Counted from the first letter of the stretch, positions 17,990-25,246 are shown. The stretch is DNA of 44,326 nucleotides from Salinivirgaceae bacterium (GCA_016284875.1 JAEEPS010000020.1:1-44326), one strand, 5' to 3'. Numbers and translations are program-made. Notes: a model not told the origin generated them from the sequence alone.

Positions 17990-19459
17990 ATGACAAAAGA
18001 AGAAATATTGGCTCTGCGCAACGAGCCGTGGCGTGATGAGTTGCGCAAGAAGATGAGCCCCAAAGACCGCGGCGCTCTCGAACGCGTGAAAATGCCCGAA
18101 CTGACACCAGAATACCGTGTGACAACCTTCACCGAAGAGGTTCAGCAGGGTCTGACAAAAGAGATGGCTGTGGCCGAAGCGCGACGCTGCCTTGACTGCG
18201 CCGACCCGTCGTGTATGAAGGGCTGCCCAGTTGGAATCAATATCCCGACTTTCGTCAAACAGATTGAAAACGAGGATTTTGAGGGCGCCATTGCCACAAT
18301 CAAACTGACGTCGAGTCTGCCTGCCGTTTGCGGACGCGTCTGCCCGCAGGAAAAACAGTGCGAAGGCAACTGTATAAAACTGAAAATGAAGCAGAAACCA
18401 GTGGCTATTGGCTATTTGGAACGCTTCGCAGCCGACTACGAGCGCGAGTCGGGCAAGATGAAAGCCCCGAAATGCGCCCCGAAAAACGGCAAGAAGGTCT
18501 GCACCGTTGGTTCAGGCCCGTCGGCTTTGGCTTTTGCCGCCGATATGATTAAGTTGGGCTACGATGTGACTGTGTTTGAGGCACTTCACGAGATTGGCGG
18601 CGTGCTGAAATACGGCATTCCCGAGTTCCGTCTGCCAAACAGCGTGGTTGATGCCGAAATCAACACTCTGCGCGAGATGGGCGTTGATTTCCAACCGAAC
18701 ACAATCGTCGGAAAGACAATTAGTTACGAGCAACTGCACGAGATGGGCTTCGACGGCATTTTCGTCGGCTCGGGTGCAGGTCTGCCGCGCTTTATGAATA
18801 TTCCAGGCGAGAACCTTATCGGCGTGATGTCGTCGAACGAGTATCTGACCCGTATCAACCTTATGGGCGCAGGCCGCGGACAAGGCTTCGACACCCCCGT
18901 GCTGAAAGGCAAGAACGTGGTTGTGTGCGGCGGCGGCAACACTGCAATGGACTCTGCCCGCACCGCAAAACGTATGGGCGCCGAGACCGTCACTTTGGTT
19001 TACCGTCGTGGCTTGGACGAACTGCCAGCCCGTGCCGAGGAAGTTCACCACGCAATGGAGGAGGGTATCGATTTCCACGTGCTGCACAATCCGCTTGAGT
19101 ATCACGGCGACGAGAACGGCCGCGTGAAAGAAGCCGTTCTGCAGGTTATGGAGTTGGGTGAGCCCGATGCTTCGGGACGCCGTTCGCCAGTGCCAGTTGA
19201 TGGCAAAACCGAAACCATTCCCGCCGACCTTGTGATTGTGGCCATTGGCGTATCGCCCAACCCGATTATCCCGACCAACTTCAAAGGTTTGGAAATCTCG
19301 AAGAAGGGCACAATCGTCGTCGGTGAGGAGACAATGCAGTCGGCTGTGAAGGACGTGTTTGCAGGCGGCGACATTGTTCGCGGCGGTGCAACCGTAATCC
19401 TTGCAATGGGCGACGGCCGCAAGGCTGCAGCCAATATGGATGAGTATTTGAAAAAGTAA
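17990..19459 (+). CDS. nfnB: NfnB: glutamate-synthase-small-subunit-like NADPH oxidoreductase subunit
   Basis: This large subunit carries the bifurcating FAD and two [4Fe-4S] clusters. In the 489-residue protein the first cysteine group is C67, C70, C75, C79 and the second C114, C118, C124, C128. The FAD-binding Rossmann motif is VGSGPSAL (173-180) followed by VFEALHEIGGVLKYGIPEFRLP, and the NADP-binding motif is CGGGNTAMDSA. The C-terminal half ends in VFAGGDIVRGGATVILAMGDGR. The first Rossmann motif has Ala179 where the third glycine is usual. Related GltD proteins partner with glutamate synthase, but no gltB is nearby and nfnA directly precedes it, so NfnB is the better reading. Confidence 0.93.
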   Translation: MTKEEILALRNEPWRDELRKKMSPKDRGALERVKMPELTPEYRVTTFTEEVQQGLTKEMAVAEARRCLDCADPSCMKGCPVGINIPTFVKQIENEDFEGAIATIKLTSSLPAVCGRVCPQEKQCEGNCIKLKMKQKPVAIGYLERFAADYERESGKMKAPKCAPKNGKKVCTVGSGPSALAFAADMIKLGYDVTVFEALHEIGGVLKYGIPEFRLPNSVVDAEINTLREMGVDFQPNTIVGKTISYEQLHEMGFDGIFVGSGAGLPRFMNIPGENLIGVMSSNEYLTRINLMGAGRGQGFDTPVLKGKNVVVCGGGNTAMDSARTAKRMGAETVTLVYRRGLDELPARAEEVHHAMEEGIDFHVLHNPLEYHGDENGRVKEAVLQVMELGEPDASGRRSPVPVDGKTETIPADLVIVAIGVSPNPIIPTNFKGLEISKKGTIVVGEETMQSAVKDVFAGGDIVRGGATVILAMGDGRKAAANMDEYLKK

Positions 19460-19492
19460 TTTTCGACGGGCTTCGGCTCGTTAAACGAATAG

Positions 19493-19523
19493 AAAAAAGG
19501 GAATCCTGCGGGGTTCCCTTTTT
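19493..19523. terminator. Intrinsic terminator after nfnB, usable on both strands
   Basis: An AAAAAAGGGAA/TTCCCTTTTTT stem with additional C-G pairs around a TGCG loop lies 34 bp after nfnB. Its right edge touches the stop of the convergent minus-strand gene. A near copy lies at 25210-25246. Confidence 0.85.
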
Positions 19524-21328
19524 TATTCTGACAAGATTTCCCAATACCCTCCTTTAGTGGCCGGACCCTCTCGTTTTATTTGGTTGTTGAACTTGAGTTT
19601 GTTGATGTGCTTTTGAATCGCATTCATCGATATTCCTATTTTAGAAGAAATCTCTTTTCTTGTGATGTAAGGATTATCTCTTATTAGCGACAGTATTGAT
19701 AATGAGGTGGATTCCGACTCTATCAACCCATTAGATAACCCATTAGACAACCCATTAGACAACCCATTAGACAACCCATTAGACAACCCATTAGACAACC
19801 CATCGGAATTGTATTCGGAATTGATTTTATACGATGTCCAACGGCCTTTGCTATCGGCAATCAGCAAGTCCAGAGTTGTTAATTGCTTTAATACTTTCGC
19901 AACCTCTAACGAATTCTTTTCCAACAATGTCTGTAAACGTTGGTTCGTCACTTCTTTCTCTATATATGCAACCGACAATACTGATAATTCATCACTTGAT
20001 AAATTATCATAACTATTCCCCAATAACGAGTGTAAATAGTCCACAACATCTTGAGGATACAATGAGAGCATCCATAATTTCAGACGAACCTCTTTCAACT
20101 CTGTCAGTTCGTCCAAATCAGGTTTTCTCCACTGTTCCTGTTTGCACGCATCAAGAATAGTTGGGAATCCAGAACCAAGGTTTTCCCCATACCCAATCAT
20201 CCGCAACATATTTTGGATTCGGGGATTACGCGCTTTTGAACTGCCTCCTTCATAGATTTGGGAAACCGGAAGTTTCAGTGTCCCCGGATTTCGGAAACAA
20301 AAATAACTGTCGTGTTTTTCGATTCTCAATATACTGCCCGACAAAAAGAAATCAGCGTGAATAATACTATTGGTAAGAGCCTCACGAATAGCCTTGTGCG
20401 CGGGGGTATCATCGTTTCTTTGCATACCCTCCAGTCGGAATGGACGTTTCAAATCAGATGTCAGTTTTGCCAGAACCTTACGGAAAAAGTTATACAGATT
20501 GTTTTCCCACGTGCCATCATACGTAAGTCGGTCACTATAACGCATATCACCCTGCAAATTAGTCAAATCAATGTAATCCATTCTGAAATTCGAGAATCGC
20601 TCCCTAACTGGTAATCCTTTCCCGAACATCAAAAGTCCTGCAAGCGTAAGTCCTTCTTTTCCATTTGTGCGGTCTATCGTATATGCTCCAAATTGTTTGA
20701 GGAACTCTTTGTCGTCCAGCTGATTATAAGTATGTCCAATGTTTCGATTCTCAAATTCATTCCTATAACTTCTCAGCGAGGGAATATCAATGTCATCCAT
20801 CGTATAGTAATCGAGGAGATTGCCATCGTTCCCGTCTTCATTGGCATCACGAATCATTGCTTTAACCTCACTTTCATCACAATGGTAGTCTCCCTCGTGA
20901 TTACGTTTGAAAGTGCCCTTGTATACGTTACCGTTGATATAGATGGGCTTATTGCGATAAATGGCTTGTGGAACGCGAATAACAAGCAGTGTGGCGTCAT
21001 CATACTTAACCACCTGCACATCTTCGTCTTTCAACAAGCAACAACTAACTTTGTCACTATTAATTGTATTCCAAAAATCCTTTAGTTGCTGCTCGGCATT
21101 GCGGATTCCATAAATCTTGAACCTGTCATCTATTGATTCTGCAAACAGGTTTTCTTCAATACCAAGTATGATATAGCCGCCGTTGGTGTTTGCAAAAGCA
21201 GAATAGGTCTCCCAAACAGACTTGGGCAACGCATTTTCCGCCTTCTTACATTCCAAGGTTACGCGTTCGCCGTATTGTAATAGGTCATCTATAATGTTTT
21301 TATTCATATCATTAATCTCTAAATCCAT
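19523..21328 (-). CDS. AlbA_2 (Schlafen-like) / HATPase / winged-helix protein with SNGL repeat
   Basis: The 601-residue protein has an N-terminal AlbA_2-type domain (about 10-145: E21 and E26 in YGERVTLECKKA, then FANTNGGYIILGIEE at 45-59), a HATPase_c_4-like region (REALTNSIIHADF at 315-327; GENLGSG at 381-387) and a C-terminal winged helix (about 546-598, ITRKEISSKIGIS). Between them a DG-L unit and six perfect SNGL tetrapeptides (512-535) are encoded by a 12-bp tandem repeat. Such proteins are often annotated as ATP-binding or RecG-like regulators; no helicase motors are seen here, so RecG is not the right name. It follows the TIR gene by 31 bp in the same direction. Its AT-rich composition differs from the flanking nfn genes. 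Exact function unknown. Confidence 0.88.
   Translation of the reverse strand: MDLEINDMNKNIIDDLLQYGERVTLECKKAENALPKSVWETYSAFANTNGGYIILGIEENLFAESIDDRFKIYGIRNAEQQLKDFWNTINSDKVSCCLLKDEDVQVVKYDDATLLVIRVPQAIYRNKPIYINGNVYKGTFKRNHEGDYHCDESEVKAMIRDANEDGNDGNLLDYYTMDDIDIPSLRSYRNEFENRNIGHTYNQLDDKEFLKQFGAYTIDRTNGKEGLTLAGLLMFGKGLPVRERFSNFRMDYIDLTNLQGDMRYSDRLTYDGTWENNLYNFFRKVLAKLTSDLKRPFRLEGMQRNDDTPAHKAIREALTNSIIHADFFLSGSILRIEKHDSYFCFRNPGTLKLPVSQIYEGGSSKARNPRIQNMLRMIGYGENLGSGFPTILDACKQEQWRKPDLDELTELKEVRLKLWMLSLYPQDVVDYLHSLLGNSYDNLSSDELSVLSVAYIEKEVTNQRLQTLLEKNSLEVAKVLKQLTTLDLLIADSKGRWTSYKINSEYNSDGLSNGLSNGLSNGLSNGLSNGLSNGLIESESTSLSILSLIRDNPYITRKEISSKIGISMNAIQKHINKLKFNNQIKREGPATKGGYWEILSE
19724..19802. repeat. 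12-bp minisatellite inside the AlbA_2 gene
   Basis: Six full copies and a partial seventh of the unit CAACCCATTAGA (one copy begins with T instead of C) lie in tandem. The unit length is a multiple of three, so gain or loss of copies keeps the frame and only changes the number of SNGL tetrapeptides in the linker. Confidence 0.97.
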
Positions 21329-21359
21329 ATGGATTGGGATAATTCATAGTTGGCAATCG

Positions 21360-22196
21360 TCATACTAGTTCAATATTATTTATTTGTTTACTATTGACCA
21401 TATCTACAAAATCATCCTTTTGTTTATTAAAGTTTCTCCAGTCTGGTTGCAAATCATAGTATTTGCATAACTCATCATATAATTCATCCAATTTCGCTTT
21501 ATCGGTAATATCAGCCGCCTGTTTAACAACATTTAAGAATCCTACTTCGCTAAATGAGATATTTGGAAATTTAAAAGGCAAAATTCTTTTATCATTAAAC
21601 GTCCAAGCTGCTCCCATTTCATTTTGACAAACTTCGCTTTTCCTATAGTCGTTGGAAATCATACACAAGATATAATCGCAACTTTTCATATTCTCGATTA
21701 TCTCATTTCTGAAATCGTCCCCTGTACGAATTACTGTATGGTCAAGTGTACAGAAAATATCAGTCCGCTTAAATCCACAACCAAGCATTAAAACCTTTTC
21801 TATAAAGCAATTTATAATTGACTCATCCTCCGATGAATGACTAATAAAAAGTTTATATGTATTATGTTCCTCAAGGGGGTATAAAACGTCCAGAATTTTT
21901 ATTATGGTTCTAATATCACCAAAAGAATAGGCATTTATATAGTCATTAATGATTGTTGGACCATATGGATATTGCGAAATGGTTTTTCTTTCTACAATTG
22001 TTTTTGTCGCTTCTTCCAATAAAAAGGCTATTTGGGGATAATCCTGATTTATTATGAGTTTTAATTGATTAGACAATTCTATTAGTTTTTTCGTAAGCGG
22101 GCCGACTAAAGAATTATAATTAATCCTACAGTTTTTCAGCACCTGATTGGCCGAATCAACTAAACTCCGAATTTGCTTATATTCATTGCTTCTCAT
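21360..22196 (-). CDS. TIR-domain protein (TIR-like NADase or signalling enzyme)
   Basis: The 278-residue protein has an unassigned, largely helical N-terminus (1-110) and a C-terminal TIR-like domain (about 114-245). The domain signatures are YKLFISHSSEDE (114-125), a D-x-D/DDFRNEI segment (158-166), YILCMISNDYRKSEVC (175-190) and a glutamate, Glu193, in the position of the catalytic residue of NAD-cleaving TIRs. ILPFKFP (205-211) forms the later strand. Bacterial TIR proteins commonly act in antiphage defence by NAD depletion or by making cyclic ADPR-type signals. The AlbA_2 protein gene follows 31 bp downstream, which suggests one operon. Base composition is strongly AT-rich. Domain call is good; defence role is inference. 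Confidence 0.85.
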   Translation of the reverse strand: MRSNEYKQIRSLVDSANQVLKNCRINYNSLVGPLTKKLIELSNQLKLIINQDYPQIAFLLEEATKTIVERKTISQYPYGPTIINDYINAYSFGDIRTIIKILDVLYPLEEHNTYKLFISHSSEDESIINCFIEKVLMLGCGFKRTDIFCTLDHTVIRTGDDFRNEIIENMKSCDYILCMISNDYRKSEVCQNEMGAAWTFNDKRILPFKFPNISFSEVGFLNVVKQAADITDKAKLDELYDELCKYYDLQPDWRNFNKQKDDFVDMVNSKQINNIELV

Positions 22197-22500
22197 ATTA
22201 AACCATCGTTACTTTTACCTTACATTCTCAATACACAGATTTTAATCTCTGTGGTAAAAATAATCAATTTTAACAGTAGCCAACAACGATCCCAACGAGA
22301 TACACAACAAAATGGAAGTTTTGTGCCATCCCCACATTTTTTTGTCATTTCAAGTATTATTTATTAAAATTGTTATTCGTTTGCAAAAGGAAAGAAACAC
22401 TATTTGCAACATTATTTGAAAACATAATAGATTGTATGATTTAAACTTTTAACTGCCAATGAAATAGCGGATAGTAATGCACATATTTTAATAGGGAAAA
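22197..22500. other. AT-rich intergenic stretch upstream of the TIR gene
   Basis: No convincing gene is seen. A short inverted repeat CACAGA/TCTGTG with an 8-nt loop lies at 22234-22253, about 40 bp upstream of the TIR start, and could be an operator or leader hairpin; its significance is uncertain. The rest is AT-rich without recognisable promoter boxes for the minus strand. Confidence 0.4.
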
Positions 22501-22516
22501 GCAAGTAGCTTAATCT

Positions 22517-22674
22517 GGAACTTTGAAACTTCGACAACTTCAAAATATTCATCCAGTTCAAGCAATGAGAATCCTCGCCTTGTTGCGTGGACTTTTTTGT
22601 TGTAGTTGGATGAATATTGGCAGTCGAAGGCCTCAAAGTTCCGATGAAAGCGAAGTAAGTATCACGCTTTTTTT
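22517..22674 (+). ncRNA. Candidate structured RNA: long-armed hairpin followed by intrinsic terminator
   Basis: Three consecutive complementary segments form one long imperfect stem: 22517-22526 with 22633-22642 (10 bp), 22529-22535 with 22623-22629 (7 bp) and 22544-22555 with 22607-22618 (12 bp, perfect). A smaller hairpin fits in the apical part (GTTCAAGCAA against TTGTTGCGTGGAC, about 22556-22592). Immediately after the stem a second hairpin AAAGCG/CGCTTT (22647-22670) runs into seven T (to 22674), a good plus-strand terminator. No coding frame here looks real. A transcript of about 160 nt is suggested, but no promoter is identified, and a DNA-level role (recombination or replication site) is also possible. 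Confidence 0.45.
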
Positions 22675-22681
22675 ATGTGTG

Positions 22682-22689
22682 TATTTTTG
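22682..22689 (+). promoter_or_regulatory. Candidate -7 element for the small membrane protein gene
   Basis: TATTTTTG fits TAnnTTTG and lies just past the terminator of the structured element, 59 bp before the ATG at 22748. No -33 box is seen. Confidence 0.3.
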
Positions 22690-22747
22690 CTTTGATACGG
22701 TGATTCCGAAAAACCTCACGAGTAGGATATAACAAATCATAATTATT

Positions 22748-23293
22748 ATGAGTACTTTTAAGAAAATCATCAATATTTGTTCGTATTCACTAAATTGTGT
22801 TCTTATCATTTTACTTACTATAAGTTTTTTTAAATCCCGTTCAAATAATAACAATGACTTTGGCATTCAAGAAAATGTAATTGACAATAGCGGAGAAGAA
22901 GTTGAGAATGATAATAAAATCAACGAATATGATGCAAAATCAATTGTACACGAGATAGATATGCAATATCTGAATGCTATTGAAAGTGGTATCATTGAAC
23001 GTGAAGAAAAAGATTTGCCATTACGCATACAAAAATACAAACTTGATGATATTACAATAGATAATATTGTGATTACCAATGATATTAAACCATATTCTGG
23101 TTATTTTGAGACAACGTGGTATTATAGGAAGAAGAATTTTCAGGGAGGATATAATAGTCACGAAAAAAAGGTTTATGTAAAAGTCTTTGACATTGTCTTT
23201 AATATTTCTGACAATTCTTATTCGTGGAGCAGTGATTGGAATTCTGCGTATATGGATAACATTTCGGATTTAATTGGATATGACTTTGATTAA
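22748..23293 (+). CDS. Membrane-anchored hypothetical protein
   Basis: I do not recognise this 181-residue protein. It begins with a single membrane segment (about residues 10-28, CSYSLNCVLIILLTISFF) followed by a short N-rich stretch and an acidic linker. The remaining domain, presumably outside the cytosol, alternates charged and aromatic strands (YFETTWYYRKKNF, YVKVFDIVFNI, YSWSSDWNSAY). Codons are strongly AT-rich, like the TIR gene and unlike the flanking core genes. It has its own terminator 30 bp after the stop and lies directly after the structured hairpin element. Confidence 0.7.
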   Translation: MSTFKKIINICSYSLNCVLIILLTISFFKSRSNNNNDFGIQENVIDNSGEEVENDNKINEYDAKSIVHEIDMQYLNAIESGIIEREEKDLPLRIQKYKLDDITIDNIVITNDIKPYSGYFETTWYYRKKNFQGGYNSHEKKVYVKVFDIVFNISDNSYSWSSDWNSAYMDNISDLIGYDFD

Positions 23294-23322
23294 TTCTACA
23301 AAACAATTACAATAGTTATTGA

Positions 23323-23357
23323 TGCCACGAAATCATTACCATTTCGTGGCACTTTTT
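23323..23357 (+). terminator. Intrinsic terminator after the membrane protein gene
   Basis: An 11-bp perfect stem (23323-23333 with 23341-23351) with a 7-nt loop is followed by CTTTTT, 30 bp after the stop codon. Confidence 0.85.
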
Positions 23358-23440
23358 AATCATCAAACCACCATTCCTTATTAAAACCCACAACACCACA
23401 TAAGCTTATGAGGAATCATTAGTTCTATCTTAAAAAACGC

Positions 23441-24340
23441 TTATTCCTCTTGCTCATAATAATAAGAATAATCAATTCCCTTCATAAACAATTCACGGTC
23501 TGCGATTTGGTCGGTAAGGGCTTGCTTTAGTAGTGATTTTATTGGTTTTGAGTCGGTTGTGCTGGCGTGCATAGCGTTCAGGTAGTTTTTTTTGTCGATT
23601 TTACTCCAGTCAACACATTGTTTCAGAGAGTGTTTGAAGATTATGTCGAGCCAGATTCGTGTGCTACGGCCGTTGCCTTCCATAAAAGGGTGCGCCATAT
23701 TCATCTCCACGTACTTGTCCACAATCTCGTCGAAAGTTTTCTGTGGCATTCGCTCAATAATTTCCAGATTCTGTGGCAGATATTCTGCACGGCAGAAGAG
23801 TGTTCCGCCTTTCGAGATTGTCTTTGTGCGTATCTTGCCAGCAAAATCGTATAACCCGCCGAACAAAAATGCGTGGATTTTTTGCAGTGCTTTTACTGTG
23901 CCGACTTCATTTTCTGAAATCAGATTGCTTTCCCACAGCGAATAGGCTTTCTTGCGGCTCTGCCCGTCAATTGAGTTGTCGCTATAGGTGAACCAATCGA
24001 GAAACTCGTTTGCCTTATTGTTTGGGATTTTTTTTGCCAGCAACTCAACACCTGCCTGGTCAACAACATCCGTTAGGTATGATTTCCCGTCAGCCGCCTT
24101 GAGTTTCATCCGATTAATGACTCCATTCAGTTGGTTAGTGACACTAACCAACTCACTTCCTCCTTTTTGGATTTTTGTTTTCAGATACTTCCAATAATTA
24201 CGGTTCTTCTGATAATCGTCTTGCTCGTTGATGGCGCCAATAATGTCAAGCACAGAGAAATACCACTTGCTTTCATCGTCGTTCCAAATGGCACGAACTT
24301 CGCGGTCTTTGAAAAATCGTATGGATAGTTTATTAGTCAT
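23441..24340 (-). CDS. Bro-N-like / Fic domain fusion protein
   Basis: Fic domains usually transfer AMP from ATP to a target protein. Here the canonical motif HPFMEGNGR (217-225) with its catalytic His217 is intact, and the flap region KGGTLFCRAEYL (177-188) is present. The N-terminal part (about 1-118) resembles Bro-N/RhuM-type phage antirepressor domains: WYFSVLDIIGAI, YWKYLKTKI, VTNQL, ADGKSYLTDVVD. The C-terminus holds SYYYEQ (292-297), close to the (S/T)xxxE(G/N) inhibitory motif of class III Fic proteins but with Q at the last position. No separate antitoxin gene is seen next to it. It is the right-hand gene of the AT-rich block and could be a toxin, a defence effector or a regulator. 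Confidence 0.87.
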   Translation of the reverse strand: MTNKLSIRFFKDREVRAIWNDDESKWYFSVLDIIGAINEQDDYQKNRNYWKYLKTKIQKGGSELVSVTNQLNGVINRMKLKAADGKSYLTDVVDQAGVELLAKKIPNNKANEFLDWFTYSDNSIDGQSRKKAYSLWESNLISENEVGTVKALQKIHAFLFGGLYDFAGKIRTKTISKGGTLFCRAEYLPQNLEIIERMPQKTFDEIVDKYVEMNMAHPFMEGNGRSTRIWLDIIFKHSLKQCVDWSKIDKKNYLNAMHASTTDSKPIKSLLKQALTDQIADRELFMKGIDYSYYYEQEE

Positions 24341-24348
24341 ATTGGTAT

Positions 24349-24356
24349 CAAAAATA
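24349..24356 (-). promoter_or_regulatory. Candidate -7 element for the Fic gene
   Basis: The minus strand reads TATTTTTG, matching TAnnTTTG, only 9 bp upstream of the ATG. If used, the transcript would start almost at the start codon. Confidence 0.3.
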
Positions 24357-24378
24357 CTAATTATAATTCACTTTCTCA

Positions 24379-24470
24379 ATCTTTCAGGCGGCCAATCGGC
24401 GGAATCTTCGGCGTTCCACATCGTGATAAACGGAAATCTGAAAGAGATAAACGGAACGTTGGTCTATTAA
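24379..24470 (+). pseudogene. Possible 3' remnant of a disrupted gene
   Basis: A short frame ending at TAA 24470 reads ...GGQSAESSAFHIVINGN... and ends NGTLVY. Its composition is like the core genes rather than the AT-rich block to its left, and it lacks any plausible start. It may be the surviving tail of a gene cut by the insertion, but it is too short to be certain and I recognise no family. Confidence 0.2.
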
Positions 24471-24505
24471 ATTTGATAAGCATATGATTTTAATGGGGAA
24501 AAGAA

Positions 24506-24513
24506 TATTTTTG
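24506..24513 (+). promoter_or_regulatory. Candidate -7 element for the nitroreductase gene
   Basis: TATTTTTG matches TAnnTTTG and is placed 31 bp upstream of the ATG at 24544. A weak TATG at 24483-24486 sits where a TTTG -33 element would be expected. Confidence 0.4.
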
Positions 24514-24543
24514 AAACTCGTTAATAATTAAATCACTACAACT

Positions 24544-25185
24544 ATGAAGAAGATTCTTCTTTCAATCGCATCGGTGGCAGCCGTGGCAATGACCAACGCA
24601 CAGGACATCAATCTGCCCGCCCCTGATTTCTCGCAACCATCAACTTCGACTATCGAAGCCTTGAAAACACGTCACTCGGTTCGCAGTTTCACCAACAAGG
24701 AACTGACCGACCAACAGTTGAGCAACTTGTGCTGGGCTGCTTGCGGCCAGTCGCGCGACGCTCAACACATTACCGCTCCGACGGCGATGAACAAACAAGA
24801 GATTCGGCTTTTCGTCTTCACCAAAAACGGCGCCTTTGAGTACATTGCAAAGGATAACAAACTTGTGAAGAAGGCCGATGGCGACCAGCGTTCACTGATT
24901 GCGGGTGGCAAGCAGTTCAAGCAGGATTTTGTGATGGATTGCCCCGTTTCGCTGCTTATGGTTATCGATTTTGAGAAATTCGGCAGCCAGGACAGCCACG
25001 CCCAGATGATGGGCTGCGTTGATGCAGGCATTGTCAGCGAGAACATCAATCTCTACTGCCAGTCGGTGGGGCTTGCCACCGTGCCGCGTGCAACACACGA
25101 CACTGAAGGTCTCAAGGCTTTGCTGGGACTCGGCGACAAGCAACTTCCGATACTGAACAACCCTGTGGGATTCGAGAAGAAGTAA
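24544..25185 (+). CDS. Exported nitroreductase family protein (SagB/ThcOx-like)
   Basis: Nitroreductase-fold proteins use FMN and NAD(P)H to reduce nitro compounds, quinones or other substrates. The 213-residue protein has a signal peptide (1-20, ending TNAQ), then TRHSVRSFTNKELTDQQLSNLCWAACGQSR (split motifs at about 42-72), which holds the basic FMN-binding residues. The GCVDAGIVSENINLYCQSVGLATVPR region is the typical helix and strand preceding the C-terminal FMN contact. The signal peptide is notable for a flavoenzyme, although similar exported members occur in Bacteroidota. It is monocistronic and ends at a strong terminator. The substrate is unknown. Confidence 0.88.
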   Translation: MKKILLSIASVAAVAMTNAQDINLPAPDFSQPSTSTIEALKTRHSVRSFTNKELTDQQLSNLCWAACGQSRDAQHITAPTAMNKQEIRLFVFTKNGAFEYIAKDNKLVKKADGDQRSLIAGGKQFKQDFVMDCPVSLLMVIDFEKFGSQDSHAQMMGCVDAGIVSENINLYCQSVGLATVPRATHDTEGLKALLGLGDKQLPILNNPVGFEKK

Positions 25186-25209
25186 GGCTCTGGCGGGTTC
25201 GCAGGAAAA

Positions 25210-25246
25210 AATCAAAAAGGGAATCTTCGGGTTCCCTTTTTTGATT
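25210..25246. terminator. Intrinsic terminator after the nitroreductase gene
   Basis: A 16-bp stem (25210-25225 with 25230-25246, one bulge) closed by a TTCG tetraloop and flanked by A-rich and T-rich tracts. Its core closely matches the terminator at 19493-19523. Confidence 0.88.

Noticed and set aside
17990..19459. Glutamate synthase small subunit (GltD)
   Set aside because: No large subunit gene is nearby, and the nfnA gene 8 bp upstream makes NfnB the better call.
19724..19802. CRISPR array
   Set aside because: The 12-bp repeats are contiguous without spacers and lie inside a coding frame; this is a minisatellite.
19523..21328. ATP-dependent helicase RecG
   Set aside because: Proteins of this layout are sometimes named RecG-like, but no Walker A/DExH helicase motifs are present; AlbA_2 plus HATPase-like motifs are.
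22517..22674. Retron msr-msd or integron attC site
   Set aside because: No reverse transcriptase gene is nearby, and the outer ends lack the RYYYAAC/GTTRRRY cores expected of attC. The long stem alone is not enough.
22412..22732. Two short overlapping frames (minus 22412-22636, plus 22523-22732)
   Set aside because: They overlap the long hairpin and terminator, start poorly and give no protein-like sequence.
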